Under the pieces are notes generated by a model. The model had not been told where the DNA came from. It worked only from the letters and a program-made list of their open reading frames with translations, and made no database searches. Below are positions 1 through 5,591 of a stretch of 5,591 nt of DNA, piece after piece. Numbering within the stretch: the first letter of the stretch is position 1; every line of letters starts with the position of its first letter. The DNA is taken from the NCBI GenBank assembly GCA_964443435.1, contig CAYUCW010000089.1, positions 1-5,591 of the forward strand, read 5' to 3'. The translations under genes were made by a program, and so were the position numbers. This stretch comes from Pseudaquidulcibacter sp964443435. GTDB lineage: Bacteria > Pseudomonadota > Alphaproteobacteria > Caulobacterales > Aquidulcibacteraceae.

Positions 1-2
1 AA

Positions 3-2216
3 ATGAAAAATATAATAATTGGCGTAATGTTTGGCTTTGCTATTGTTTCTGGCGCAGAGGCACAAGATACAAAACAAAAACTTGAGATTAGCCGTGTATA
101 TCAAGACCCACCAATAAGTGGCCCATCCGCTTTGTCACCCAAATTATCACCCGACGGAAGTGTGCTTACATTCCTAAAGCCAAAAGCAACAAACGCGATG
201 GTACAGGATTTATGGGCGGTTAAAACAGAGGGTGGTGAGCCATTTATAATCCTTGATGCCGATAAATTATCAAGCGCAGGTAAGGAATTATCAGAAGCGG
301 AAAAAGGACGGCGTGAGCGTATGCGACTTTCAACCCGTGGAGTGGTTGAATATTCATGGGATAAAAGCGGAAAGGCGGTTTTGGTTCCACTTGATGGCGA
401 TATTTTTTCGATAAGTGCAAGCGACTTTAAAATCACGCGCCTTACTAATTCAAGTGAAGATGAAATTGACGCAAAATTATCGCCCGATGGCAAATTCCTT
501 TCTTTTGTGCGTGATGGTGTTTTATATCTAAAGGACCTGAACGGCGGTGATGAAAACAAATTTTCACCAGATGCCGCACCGAATATAAATTGGGCAATTG
601 CAGATTTTATAGCCCAAGAAGAGCAAGATAGGCATACTGGCTTTTGGTGGTCACCAAAATCAAATGCTATTGCTTTCACACGCGTTGATGAAACCAATGT
701 TGATATTGTGCCGCGCATGGAAATCACCGCAGAGGGCGCAAAAATAATAGATCAGAAATATCCACGCGCCGGCCGCCCCAATGCAATTGTGGATTTATTT
801 GTAAAGCCATTAAATGGTGACATGGTGCAAATTGATCTTGGCGCCAATAAGGACATATATCTTGCGCGTGTTAATTGGGCGGAAGATGGACAAAGCCTTT
901 ATGTGCAGCGTTTAAGCCGCGATAATAAAACCCTTGATTTGATAAAGTTCGATCCAAAAACGGGCAATGGGCAAGTAATTTTAACCGAAAAATCCGATAG
1001 CTGGGTTGAGTTGAATGACGATTTTACCTTGCTTAAAAATGGTGATTTTTTATGGGCAAGTGAGCGCGATGGTAATAATCATATTTATCGATTTGATAAA
1101 AATGGTAAATTACTTACGCAATTAACCAAGGGTGATTTTGCAATAAATAAAATTGCCGCGATTAACGAAGACAAAAATCAATTATTCATTATTGCCGCCC
1201 CAAAAACCCCAATAGAAAAAGGGCTTTGGGTTGCATCTTTATCAAAACATTCTGCATTAAAGCCGATTACGCCTTCGGGCGGTAATTGGGGTGTGAATAT
1301 GGCAAAATCTGGGAAGTCATTTATAGGTAGCTTTTCAAACCCAAATACCCCACCAAATGTTGCACTATATGACGCAAATGGCAAACGCCTAAGATGGATA
1401 GAAGAAAACCCATTAAATACCAATCACGCGTTTTACCCATATAAAGATAGATATAGCGCACCCGAGTTTGGCATATTAAAAGCCGATGATGGCGAAGAAT
1501 TACAATGGTATATGTTAAAGCCAGTGAGTTTTGACCCTTCCAAAAAATACCCAGTTATTGTTTCGATTTATGGCGGCCCCGCACGCGCAACAGTTACAAA
1601 TTCATGGGTCGCACCAAACCTTAGACTTTTGCAAGAGGCAGGCTATATAGTCTTTAGCTTGGACAATCGCGGAACCCCAGGGCGTAGCGTGAAATTCACA
1701 CGCGCAATTTATAAAAAATTCGGTGGCCCCGATATTGATGACCAAATAAAAGGCGCAAAATTCCTGCAAAGCCTTAATTATGTTGACCCAAAACGGATTG
1801 GTATTACGGGCTGGTCACAGGGGGGCTTTGTAACCCTTATGGCCATGAGCGTGAAAGATACGCCATTTGCCGCCGGTGTGGCCGGTGCGCCGCCAACCAA
1901 ATGGTCACTTTATGATACGGCCTATACCGAACGTTATATGGCGAAACCCGAAGAAAATAAGGAAGGCTATGCGGCGTCCGATGTGCTTAATCGCATTGAA
2001 AACATAAAGCCAAATAGCCTTATGATTATGCATGGCATGGCGGATGATAATGTACTTTTGGATAATACAACGCGCGTTATGTCGGCACTTCAAGCCAAAG
2101 GTATTCCATTTGAATCAATGCTTTACCCGGGGGAGAGGCACGGCCTTAAAGGCTATATGAAGCGCAAAAGCCAATTTGAATCCATGCTTGATTTCTTTAA
2201 TCGCCATTTGAAATAG
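3..2216 (+). CDS. Secreted dipeptidyl-peptidase IV-type serine peptidase (family S9B)
   Basis: The 737-residue product matches the usual length of bacterial DPP IV-like enzymes, which remove N-terminal dipeptides (typically Xaa-Pro) from peptides. Residues 1-20 look like a Sec signal peptide (basic MKN, hydrophobic core, AEA|Q cleavage), so it should act in the periplasm or outside. An N-terminal beta-propeller spans roughly residues 60-480 and includes the family's double-Glu site (E206-E207, in AQEEQDRHTGFWWSP), which binds the substrate amino terminus. The C-terminal alpha/beta-hydrolase domain (about 520-737) has YGGP (Y523, oxyanion side), the nucleophile in GWSQGG (S605), YTERY (Y641, Y645, S1 pocket), D681 in HGMADDN and H713 in ERHG. 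These line up with human DPP4 Y547, S630, Y662/Y666, D708 and H740, so it should be active. Only two bases precede the ATG, so the ribosome binding site and promoter are outside the window; the signal peptide supports this start. Strict Xaa-Pro specificity is inferred. Confidence 0.95.
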   Translation: MKNIIIGVMFGFAIVSGAEAQDTKQKLEISRVYQDPPISGPSALSPKLSPDGSVLTFLKPKATNAMVQDLWAVKTEGGEPFIILDADKLSSAGKELSEAEKGRRERMRLSTRGVVEYSWDKSGKAVLVPLDGDIFSISASDFKITRLTNSSEDEIDAKLSPDGKFLSFVRDGVLYLKDLNGGDENKFSPDAAPNINWAIADFIAQEEQDRHTGFWWSPKSNAIAFTRVDETNVDIVPRMEITAEGAKIIDQKYPRAGRPNAIVDLFVKPLNGDMVQIDLGANKDIYLARVNWAEDGQSLYVQRLSRDNKTLDLIKFDPKTGNGQVILTEKSDSWVELNDDFTLLKNGDFLWASERDGNNHIYRFDKNGKLLTQLTKGDFAINKIAAINEDKNQLFIIAAPKTPIEKGLWVASLSKHSALKPITPSGGNWGVNMAKSGKSFIGSFSNPNTPPNVALYDANGKRLRWIEENPLNTNHAFYPYKDRYSAPEFGILKADDGEELQWYMLKPVSFDPSKKYPVIVSIYGGPARATVTNSWVAPNLRLLQEAGYIVFSLDNRGTPGRSVKFTRAIYKKFGGPDIDDQIKGAKFLQSLNYVDPKRIGITGWSQGGFVTLMAMSVKDTPFAAGVAGAPPTKWSLYDTAYTERYMAKPEENKEGYAASDVLNRIENIKPNSLMIMHGMADDNVLLDNTTRVMSALQAKGIPFESMLYPGERHGLKGYMKRKSQFESMLDFFNRHLK

Positions 2217-2229
2217 GGGTATGGTTTGT

Positions 2230-2293
2230 CCTCCCCCAGTGAGCGGGGATGGTGTCGCAATAAGGCGAGGAGGCGGTAAATAATTGATTTAAT
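2230..2293. repeat. C/G-rich intergenic hairpin repeat, copy 1
   Basis: It lies 13 bases after the peptidase stop codon, between two convergent genes. CCTCCCC (2230-2236) pairs with GGGGA and GG (2245-2249, 2251-2252) with T2250 bulged. A second small stem follows, TCGC (2255-2258) with GCGA (2265-2268), then AGGAGGCGG and an AT-rich tail ending ATTGATTTAAT (2283-2293). By hand alignment its first 36 bases are about two thirds identical to the element at 4640-4674, and the same 11-base tail ends both. The CCTCCCC-loop-GGGGAGG-TGTCGC-GCGA-GGAGG layout resembles short dispersed repeats I recall from sphingomonad-type alphaproteobacteria. No T-run directly follows the stem on either strand, so it is not a textbook rho-independent terminator. 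It may still protect the 3' ends of the flanking transcripts. Confidence 0.6.
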
Positions 2294-2304
2294 AACTACA
2301 GCCA

Positions 2305-3192
2305 TTAATCATTAAATTTATAGTTTGACAAAAAATCAATAAAGGCGCGTATTTTGGTTTGTAATAAATGGCGGTTTGAATATACAATATACATTGGCAC
2401 ATTTACATTTATTTCGTTTTGTAAAATTCTTTTTAATTTTCCATCACTTATTTCATTTTGTACAATCATATCAGGAAGAAGCACAATACCAATTCCTTCA
2501 ACTGCGGCAAGTTTTAATAAAATTTCATTTTCACTAATAATTATGGGTGATACTGAAGCGTTTAATTTTATACCAGTAGCTTTCTCTAGTTTTTGCTCAA
2601 ACTTTTCGTGTAAATTATAAGATAAAAATTTATTTTGACCAAGATTCTCAACATTAATTAAATCCGCATTATTTTCTATATATTCAGGTGAGGCATAAAC
2701 ACCAAAATTTATATTAAATGCTTTTTTTGCGATTAGTTCTGACGATAGATTTAAACTTACTCTTAATGCCAAATCATATTCTTCTTCAATAAGATTTACA
2801 TTTCGCCCACTAAGGTCAATTTCAAGATTTATATCAGGATAGGCATTTGTAAAATCCTTTAAAAAGCGTGAGAATTTAGAATTTGTAAGCCAAACAGGTG
2901 CGCTTATTCTTATTTTTCCTGAAATAGCTCTTGAGGTATTACTTATATTGGCATCAAGATTATCCAATTGATCAATTATTGTTTTAGCATTGTTAAAATA
3001 TTGCTTGCCAGCATCCGTTAAAACCACATGGCGGCTATTACGATTAAGAAGGCGAACGCCAAGGCTAATTTCTAATTCAGAAACATATTTACTTGCCATA
3101 GCAGGAGAAACCCCCATTTTTTCGGCGGCAGTTCTAAATCTATGGGTTTCGGCAACAATACAAAACGCTCGAAGACTATTTAATTTATCCAT
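2305..3192 (-). CDS. LysR-type transcriptional regulator
   Basis: The 295-residue product has standard LysR-family length and architecture. Residues 1-62 form the N-terminal winged helix-turn-helix (LNSLRAF..., AAEKMGVSPAMASKYVSELE, then LGVRLLNRNSR and LTDAGKQYF), and about residues 88-290 form the periplasmic-binding-protein-like effector domain. It is transcribed divergently from the DoxX-dioxygenase pair, the classic arrangement in which a LysR regulator activates its neighbours and represses itself; its ligand is probably a substrate or product of the dioxygenase. The start is the ATG at 3192-3190, preceded by AGGT (3202-3199) six bases upstream. A nearby upstream ATG (3196-3194) is out of frame and stops after three codons. 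Sampled lines are near 30% G+C, lower than the peptidase and doxX genes. Family assignment is firm; effector and regulon are inferred. Confidence 0.93.
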   Translation of the reverse strand: MDKLNSLRAFCIVAETHRFRTAAEKMGVSPAMASKYVSELEISLGVRLLNRNSRHVVLTDAGKQYFNNAKTIIDQLDNLDANISNTSRAISGKIRISAPVWLTNSKFSRFLKDFTNAYPDINLEIDLSGRNVNLIEEEYDLALRVSLNLSSELIAKKAFNINFGVYASPEYIENNADLINVENLGQNKFLSYNLHEKFEQKLEKATGIKLNASVSPIIISENEILLKLAAVEGIGIVLLPDMIVQNEISDGKLKRILQNEINVNVPMYIVYSNRHLLQTKIRAFIDFLSNYKFND

Positions 3193-3228
3193 TCATTTAC
3201 CTATTGAAAATATATGGTTTTATCACTT

Positions 3229-3253
3229 TATCATTAACTTTTATGAAATGATA
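3229..3253. promoter_or_regulatory. Putative LysR-box operator (TATCATT-N11-AATGATA)
   Basis: This is a perfect 7-bp inverted repeat, TATCATT (3229-3235) and AATGATA (3247-3253), separated by exactly 11 bases. It therefore satisfies the T-N11-A rule for LysR-family recognition sites. It sits in the divergent gap, 37 bases upstream of the lysR start. If the doxX promoter proposed at 3272-3300 is correct, the dyad centre (3241) lies near -66, where LysR-type activators normally have their main recognition site. The geometry is directly visible; binding by the neighbouring regulator is inferred. Confidence 0.6.
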
Positions 3254-3268
3254 CGTTAAATAAATCAA
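3240..3268 (-). promoter_or_regulatory. Candidate promoter of the LysR gene
   Basis: On the minus strand, TTGATT (3268-3263) and CATAAA (3245-3240) are separated by 17 bases, each matching four of six positions of the sigma-70 consensus. The start of transcription would fall near 3233. The -10 box lies in the centre of the T-N11-A dyad at 3229-3253, which would give LysR autorepression by direct occlusion. The region is very AT-rich, so chance matches are common. Confidence 0.35.
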
Positions 3269-3271
3269 GAA

Positions 3272-3300
3272 TTGAATACTAATATAAAACATAATATTAT
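3272..3300 (+). promoter_or_regulatory. Candidate promoter of the doxX-dioxygenase operon
   Basis: TTGAAT (3272-3277) and TATTAT (3295-3300) are separated by 17 bases. They match the sigma-70 -35 and -10 consensus at four and five positions respectively. Transcription would start near 3307, leaving a leader of about 50 bases before the ATG at 3358. The spacing fits the LysR-box at 3229-3253, whose centre would be near -66. The surrounding DNA is almost all A and T, so other promoter positions are possible. Confidence 0.4.
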
Positions 3301-3306
3301 TTTTCC

Positions 3307-3324
3307 ATCATTATTTTGAATGAT
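3307..3324. promoter_or_regulatory. Second dyad with the same half-site (ATCATT-N6-AATGAT)
   Basis: ATCATT (3307-3312) and AATGAT (3319-3324) form a perfect 6-bp inverted repeat with a 6-base spacer. The half-sites are identical to the core of the dyad at 3229-3253, and the two centres are about 74 bases apart, near seven helical turns. LysR-type tetramers contact two dyads, and the second often differs in spacing. A third small palindrome, TGATT-A-AATCA, follows at 3326-3336. Relative to the proposed transcription start this dyad would overlap the first transcribed bases, which would suit a repressing contact. Its role is inferred. Confidence 0.4.
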
Positions 3325-3357
3325 CTGATTAAATCAAAACAAATTATGGGGTAAAAA

Positions 3358-3774
3358 ATGAATACTGAAGTAAAGAAAACAAATCTTATTTTAAATATTG
3401 GCTTATGGGTTGCGCAAATCTTGGTAGCAAGCATGTTTCTAATGGGCGCGGTAATGAAGCTTACTACGCCAATTCCTGAGCTTTCAAAAATGATGCCATG
3501 GACAGGTCAAGTTAACCCAATGCTTGTTTATGTAACTGGCGTTTTTGATGGCCTTGGCGGTCTTGGCCTTATACTTCCGGCGCTTACAAGAATACAGCCG
3601 CGTTTAACGGTTCTTGCGGCAATCGGTTGCTTATTGCTTCAGATTTGCGCGCTGGTATTCCATTCAGTGCGCGGTGAATTTGCAACAGTTGGCATGCTTA
3701 ATGTTATACTTATTGCGTTATCAGTATTTATAATTTGGGGTCGTTCCACTAAAGCCCCAATTTATCCAAGATAA
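3358..3774 (+). CDS. DoxX-like small integral membrane protein
   Basis: The 138-residue hydrophobic protein has four likely membrane helices at about residues 12-33, 54-76, 83-103 and 110-128. Family traits include the FLMGAVMKL segment ending helix 1, the G-rich GVFDGLGGLGLILPAL helix 2 and a short polar tail. It fits the DoxX/DoxX-like family, whose members sit in the cytoplasmic membrane. Some are linked to quinone or thiosulfate redox chemistry and some to oxidative stress, but most have no proven function. The start has GGGG (3348-3351) six bases upstream, a usable though weak ribosome binding site. Only 13 bases separate its stop from the dioxygenase ATG, so the two are probably one transcript. 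A role in handling the same compound, or redox partners of the dioxygenase, is inferred from that pairing. G+C is higher (about half in a sampled line) than in the flanking genes. Confidence 0.85.
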   Translation: MNTEVKKTNLILNIGLWVAQILVASMFLMGAVMKLTTPIPELSKMMPWTGQVNPMLVYVTGVFDGLGGLGLILPALTRIQPRLTVLAAIGCLLLQICALVFHSVRGEFATVGMLNVILIALSVFIIWGRSTKAPIYPR

Positions 3775-3787
3775 TTGGAATACTAAA

Positions 3788-4585
3788 ATGCGACTTCCTA
3801 CATTTTATTTATGTCATGGAGGTGGGCCATGGCCATGGTTTGGAGGCAGTATGAGGACTAATTTCGATTTATTGGAATTATCATTAATTAATCTTATTCC
3901 TTCATTAAATGAAATTCCCAAAGCAATTCTTGTAATTTCAGGCCATTGGGAAGAAACTAAGTTTAGTGTAACAACTCATCCAAACCCTCCAATGCTTTAT
4001 GATTACTATGGCTTTCCGGAATTTGCTTATCAAATAAAATATAATGCACCCGGAAGCCCAGTTTTGGCAGCACAAATAATGAAATTGCTAGCAGAAAATG
4101 GGATTGATTCAAAGCAAGATAAAAGTCGTGGATTTGATCATGGAACGTTTACTTTAATGTATCCAATGCGACCAGAAGGAGATATTCCAATTGTTCAAAT
4201 GTCCGTAAAGAATAATTATAATGTTGATGAGCATCTAAAACTAGGGCGAATACTTTCCTCTTTAAGGGATGAAGGGGTTCTTATTATTGGTTCTGGAATG
4301 ACTTATCATAATCTATCTCTACTTGGAGAAGAGGGGCGGGTGCCATCATATGAATTTAATCTTTGGCTTCGTAATAATTTAGTCAATAAAAATGCTAAAA
4401 AAAGAGCTATTGCATTGAATAATTGGGAAACAGCACCATTTTCGCGTGTTGCGCATTCTAACCCTGATCATTTATTCCCGCTTATGGTTGCCGCAGGTGC
4501 GGGCGAAGATGGTGAATGCTCCATTTATTTTCAACAAGATAATTTCTTTAAAACAATCGCTGTCACAAGCTTTAGATTTGGCTAG
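3788..4585 (+). CDS. DODA-type (LigB-like) extradiol ring-opening dioxygenase
   Basis: The 265-residue product has the length and motif order of the class III extradiol dioxygenase / 4,5-DOPA dioxygenase (YgiD-like) family, which opens catechol-type rings using a non-haem metal in the cytoplasm. Candidate metal and catalytic residues are H10 (LCHGGGP), H53 (VISGHWEE), H118 (GFDHGTF), H174 (GSGMTYHNL) and H228 (NPDHLFPL); all the family's conserved histidine contexts appear intact. The N-terminal motif reads HGGGPWPWFGG rather than the HGSP-type motif of E. coli YgiD, suggesting a distinct subgroup. The start is supported by GGA (3777-3779) eight bases upstream and by the motif beginning at residue 8. 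It is the second gene of the doxX operon and presumably under LysR control. The true substrate cannot be read from the sequence; a catechol is most likely. No clear plus-strand terminator follows. Confidence 0.9.
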   Translation: MRLPTFYLCHGGGPWPWFGGSMRTNFDLLELSLINLIPSLNEIPKAILVISGHWEETKFSVTTHPNPPMLYDYYGFPEFAYQIKYNAPGSPVLAAQIMKLLAENGIDSKQDKSRGFDHGTFTLMYPMRPEGDIPIVQMSVKNNYNVDEHLKLGRILSSLRDEGVLIIGSGMTYHNLSLLGEEGRVPSYEFNLWLRNNLVNKNAKKRAIALNNWETAPFSRVAHSNPDHLFPLMVAAGAGEDGECSIYFQQDNFFKTIAVTSFRFG

Positions 4586-4639
4586 TGTAAAAATAAAAGA
4601 GCCACCTTTATAGGTTGTATAATGCCAGCGCATGCCAAA

Positions 4640-4693
4640 CCTCCTCCACTTGTGGGGGAGGTGTTGCATATTGGGGTAACCCATTGATTTAAT
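4640..4693. repeat. C/G-rich intergenic hairpin repeat, copy 2
   Basis: CCTCCTCCAC (4640-4649) and GTGGGGGAGG (4652-4661) form a 10-bp inverted repeat with one T-G mismatch (a G-U pair in RNA) and almost no loop. A second stem follows, TGGG-GTAA-CCCA (4672-4683), whose loop would be a GNRA tetraloop in RNA. The element ends in ATTGATTTAAT (4683-4693), the same 11 bases that end copy 1 at 2283-2293. The block CCTCC-CCA-T...GGGGA-GGTGT-GCA is shared with copy 1. Here the first stem is better preserved, while the second stem has diverged in sequence but kept its pairing. No T-run follows, so a terminator role is unproven. Confidence 0.6.
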
Positions 4694-4737
4694 TAAACCC
4701 GTCCTATTATTTGTTCAAAAAGCTATCATTTGCTATT

Positions 4738-4775
4738 AAAAATAAAAAACCCTCCTTTTGTCGAAAAATTGAGGG
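4738..4775 (-). terminator. Rho-independent terminator of the minus-strand membrane-protein gene
   Basis: CCCTC (4750-4754) pairs with GAGGG (4771-4775), and TTTT (4756-4759) with AAAA (4765-4768) across a small internal loop. On the minus strand the stem is followed at once by TTTTTTATTTTT (4749 down to 4738), a strong uridine tract. It lies about 70 bases after the stop codon of the gene at 4844-5524. On the plus strand the stem is followed by TGCATTTTA, a much weaker tract, so some bidirectional use for the dioxygenase operon is possible but less certain. Confidence 0.75.
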
Positions 4776-4789
4776 TGCATTTTAGCATT

Positions 4790-4805
4790 GGGGGAGTGGG
4801 GGTGG
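4790..4805. other. Isolated G-rich tract
   Basis: GGGGGAGTGGGGGTGG stands out in DNA that is otherwise about three quarters A and T. It lies between the terminator and the stop codon of the minus-strand gene, so its C-rich complement is in that gene's 3' leader-out region. It resembles one arm of the C/G-rich hairpin repeats elsewhere in the window, without a matching partner arm nearby. It is flanked by a 9-bp inverted repeat, TGCATTTTA (4776-4784) and TAAAATGCA (4826-4834). It may be a decayed third repeat copy. A two-tetrad G-quadruplex is conceivable but not supported by anything else. Confidence 0.3.
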
Positions 4806-4843
4806 ATAAAGCTAAGTGAAGATTTTAAAATGCAAAAATTAAA

Positions 4844-5524
4844 CTATTTTTTTGCAATACATTTTAAATATTCATTTTTCCAATGAATATCATATTCCTT
4901 ATCGGTCTTAAATTTATATATATTTCTAAAAGTATTAGGTGTCCATTTATTTTGTTTAAAGCTCCAGTTATAACTTCCTTTTGGCGTTAAAACTGTTGCA
5001 TATTGTTTGAATTTATTCACATGCAGTGAGTCTTTAAACATATTTATTGGTTTTTCTTGTTCCAAATTACAATATTCATTTCCAAATTGAGCTTTCGCTT
5101 TATTAATTAAAACATTTGGCGTTATTATATGAACTGATAGAGCCAATATTAACCAAAAGCCAATTGAACCAATGAATGTGATTTTAACTAAGCTTAATTT
5201 AAGTTTTATGTTTGCTAAAAATATTAAACCAAATGCTAAATTTGCAATTATAAAAGGTATCATTGCAATTGGGGTTATTAAGACTGGTAATAATAAATAT
5301 AAATGACCAATTATTGGTAGGAAAGGTAATTGAAAAATAACTGAAATTGTATCGGCTTCAGAATTTAAAATACAAAAAAGTGAAAATGGATAAGCGCATA
5401 TTAAATTGGCGCAAAAAGCTTTTACATTATTATTCTTTGTTTTAAAAAATAAGATTATAGGTGAAATATACCATAAAACTATTAGTCCAAATATTATTAA
5501 AGCCGGAATATAAAATAACCACAT
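4844..5524 (-). CDS. Hypothetical multi-pass membrane protein
   Basis: I do not recognise a family. The 226-residue product has an N-terminal membrane half with hydrophobic stretches at about residues 4-27, 36-53, 68-86, 87-105 and 113-136. A polar, lysine-, asparagine- and aromatic-rich C-terminal part follows (about 141-226), with two cysteines (C152, C222) and a WSFKQNKWTP stretch that could be a small beta domain. Membrane topology is ambiguous from charge alone. The reading frame is open for 227 codons, has a plausible protein composition, and ends in TAG about 70 bases before a strong terminator, which supports a real gene. The ATG at 5524-5522 has no visible Shine-Dalgarno sequence. 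A weak promoter candidate (TTGTTG 5562-5557, TAATAC 5539-5534, 17-base spacer) lies just upstream. G+C is near 25% in sampled lines, well below the other genes, consistent with recent transfer or a weakly constrained gene. Confidence 0.72.
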   Translation of the reverse strand: MWLFYIPALIIFGLIVLWYISPIILFFKTKNNNVKAFCANLICAYPFSLFCILNSEADTISVIFQLPFLPIIGHLYLLLPVLITPIAMIPFIIANLAFGLIFLANIKLKLSLVKITFIGSIGFWLILALSVHIITPNVLINKAKAQFGNEYCNLEQEKPINMFKDSLHVNKFKQYATVLTPKGSYNWSFKQNKWTPNTFRNIYKFKTDKEYDIHWKNEYLKCIAKK

Positions 5525-5560
5525 TTGAATTGGGTATTACACTATTTTAAATAATTCAAC

Positions 5561-5591
5561 AAAAAAATCCCACCGTTTTATGGTGGGATTT
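5561..5591 (-). terminator. Strong hairpin terminator at the window edge
   Basis: AAATCCCACC (5565-5574) and GGTGGGATTT (5582-5591) form a perfect 10-bp stem with a 7-base loop (GTTTTAT). On the minus strand the stem runs into TTTTTTT (5567-5561). It most likely ends a minus-strand gene lying beyond position 5591, leaving only 36 bases for the promoter of the membrane-protein gene at 4844-5524. The plus-strand side is cut off by the window end, so bidirectional function cannot be excluded. Confidence 0.75.

Noticed and set aside
101..727. 208-codon open frame on the minus strand
   Set aside because: It lies entirely opposite the peptidase gene, whose frame is confirmed by family motifs; its composition (rich in Ser, Arg and Pro) is typical of an antisense shadow.
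2217..2304. Dedicated rho-independent terminator between the convergent peptidase and LysR genes
   Set aside because: The only stable hairpin is the C/G-rich repeat, and neither strand has a run of T directly after the stem.
2354..2620. 88-codon plus-strand open frame within the LysR gene
   Set aside because: It is antisense to the LysR effector domain and has no recognisable protein features.
3..4585. Functional system linking the peptidase with the dioxygenase operon
   Set aside because: The peptidase is convergent with lysR, separated by a repeat, and has a periplasmic peptide-cleaving role with no known connection to ring cleavage; adjacency alone is not enough.
4595..4616. Possible terminator after the dioxygenase (ACCT-TTAT-AGGT)
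   Set aside because: The stem is only four base pairs and no T-run follows on the plus strand; on the minus strand a T-rich tract follows but there is no gene ending there.
4472..4684. 70-codon open frame on the minus strand starting inside hairpin repeat copy 2
   Set aside because: Its start codon is in the repeat and half of it is antisense to the dioxygenase C-terminus. It has no ribosome binding site or family features, so it looks like a by-product of the repeat.

Overview
This 5.6 kb window is AT-rich. By eye, G+C is about 40% in the first gene and about 25% in the last. It looks like a chromosomal stretch of a Gram-negative bacterium, most likely an alphaproteobacterium and possibly a low-GC relative of the sphingomonads. 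That placement rests on the alphaproteobacterial style of the S9B peptidase (the 'FIAQEEQDRHTGFWWSP' stretch) and on two C/G-rich intergenic hairpin repeats that resemble the short dispersed repeats I recall from sphingomonad genomes. It is an inference, not a proof.

Layout: (1) 3-2216 (+) encodes a secreted dipeptidyl-peptidase IV-type serine peptidase with a complete catalytic triad. (2) 2217-2304 is a short convergent gap holding the first hairpin repeat. (3) 2305-3192 (-) encodes a LysR-type regulator. (4) 3193-3357 is a divergent control region. It contains two dyads with the same half-site (ATCATT/AATGAT), one with exact T-N11-A geometry, plus plausible promoters in both directions. (5) 3358-3774 (+) encodes a small DoxX-like membrane protein, and 3788-4585 (+) encodes a DODA/LigB-type extradiol ring-opening dioxygenase; the 13-bp gap suggests one operon. 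(6) 4586-4843 is intergenic, with the second hairpin repeat, a rho-independent terminator facing the minus strand, and an isolated G-rich tract. (7) 4844-5524 (-) encodes an unrecognised multi-pass membrane protein. A strong hairpin terminator closes the window at 5561-5591.

The coherent functional unit is LysR | DoxX-dioxygenase. A LysR-type regulator is transcribed divergently from a two-gene operon that probably handles an aromatic (catechol-like) or quinone-type compound, and the regulator probably controls both sides through the shared dyads. The peptidase probably belongs to periplasmic peptide breakdown and shows no functional link to this module. I see no phage, CRISPR, tRNA, rRNA, transposase or defence system. 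The window is mostly ordinary, and the most informative parts are the intergenic control and repeat elements.
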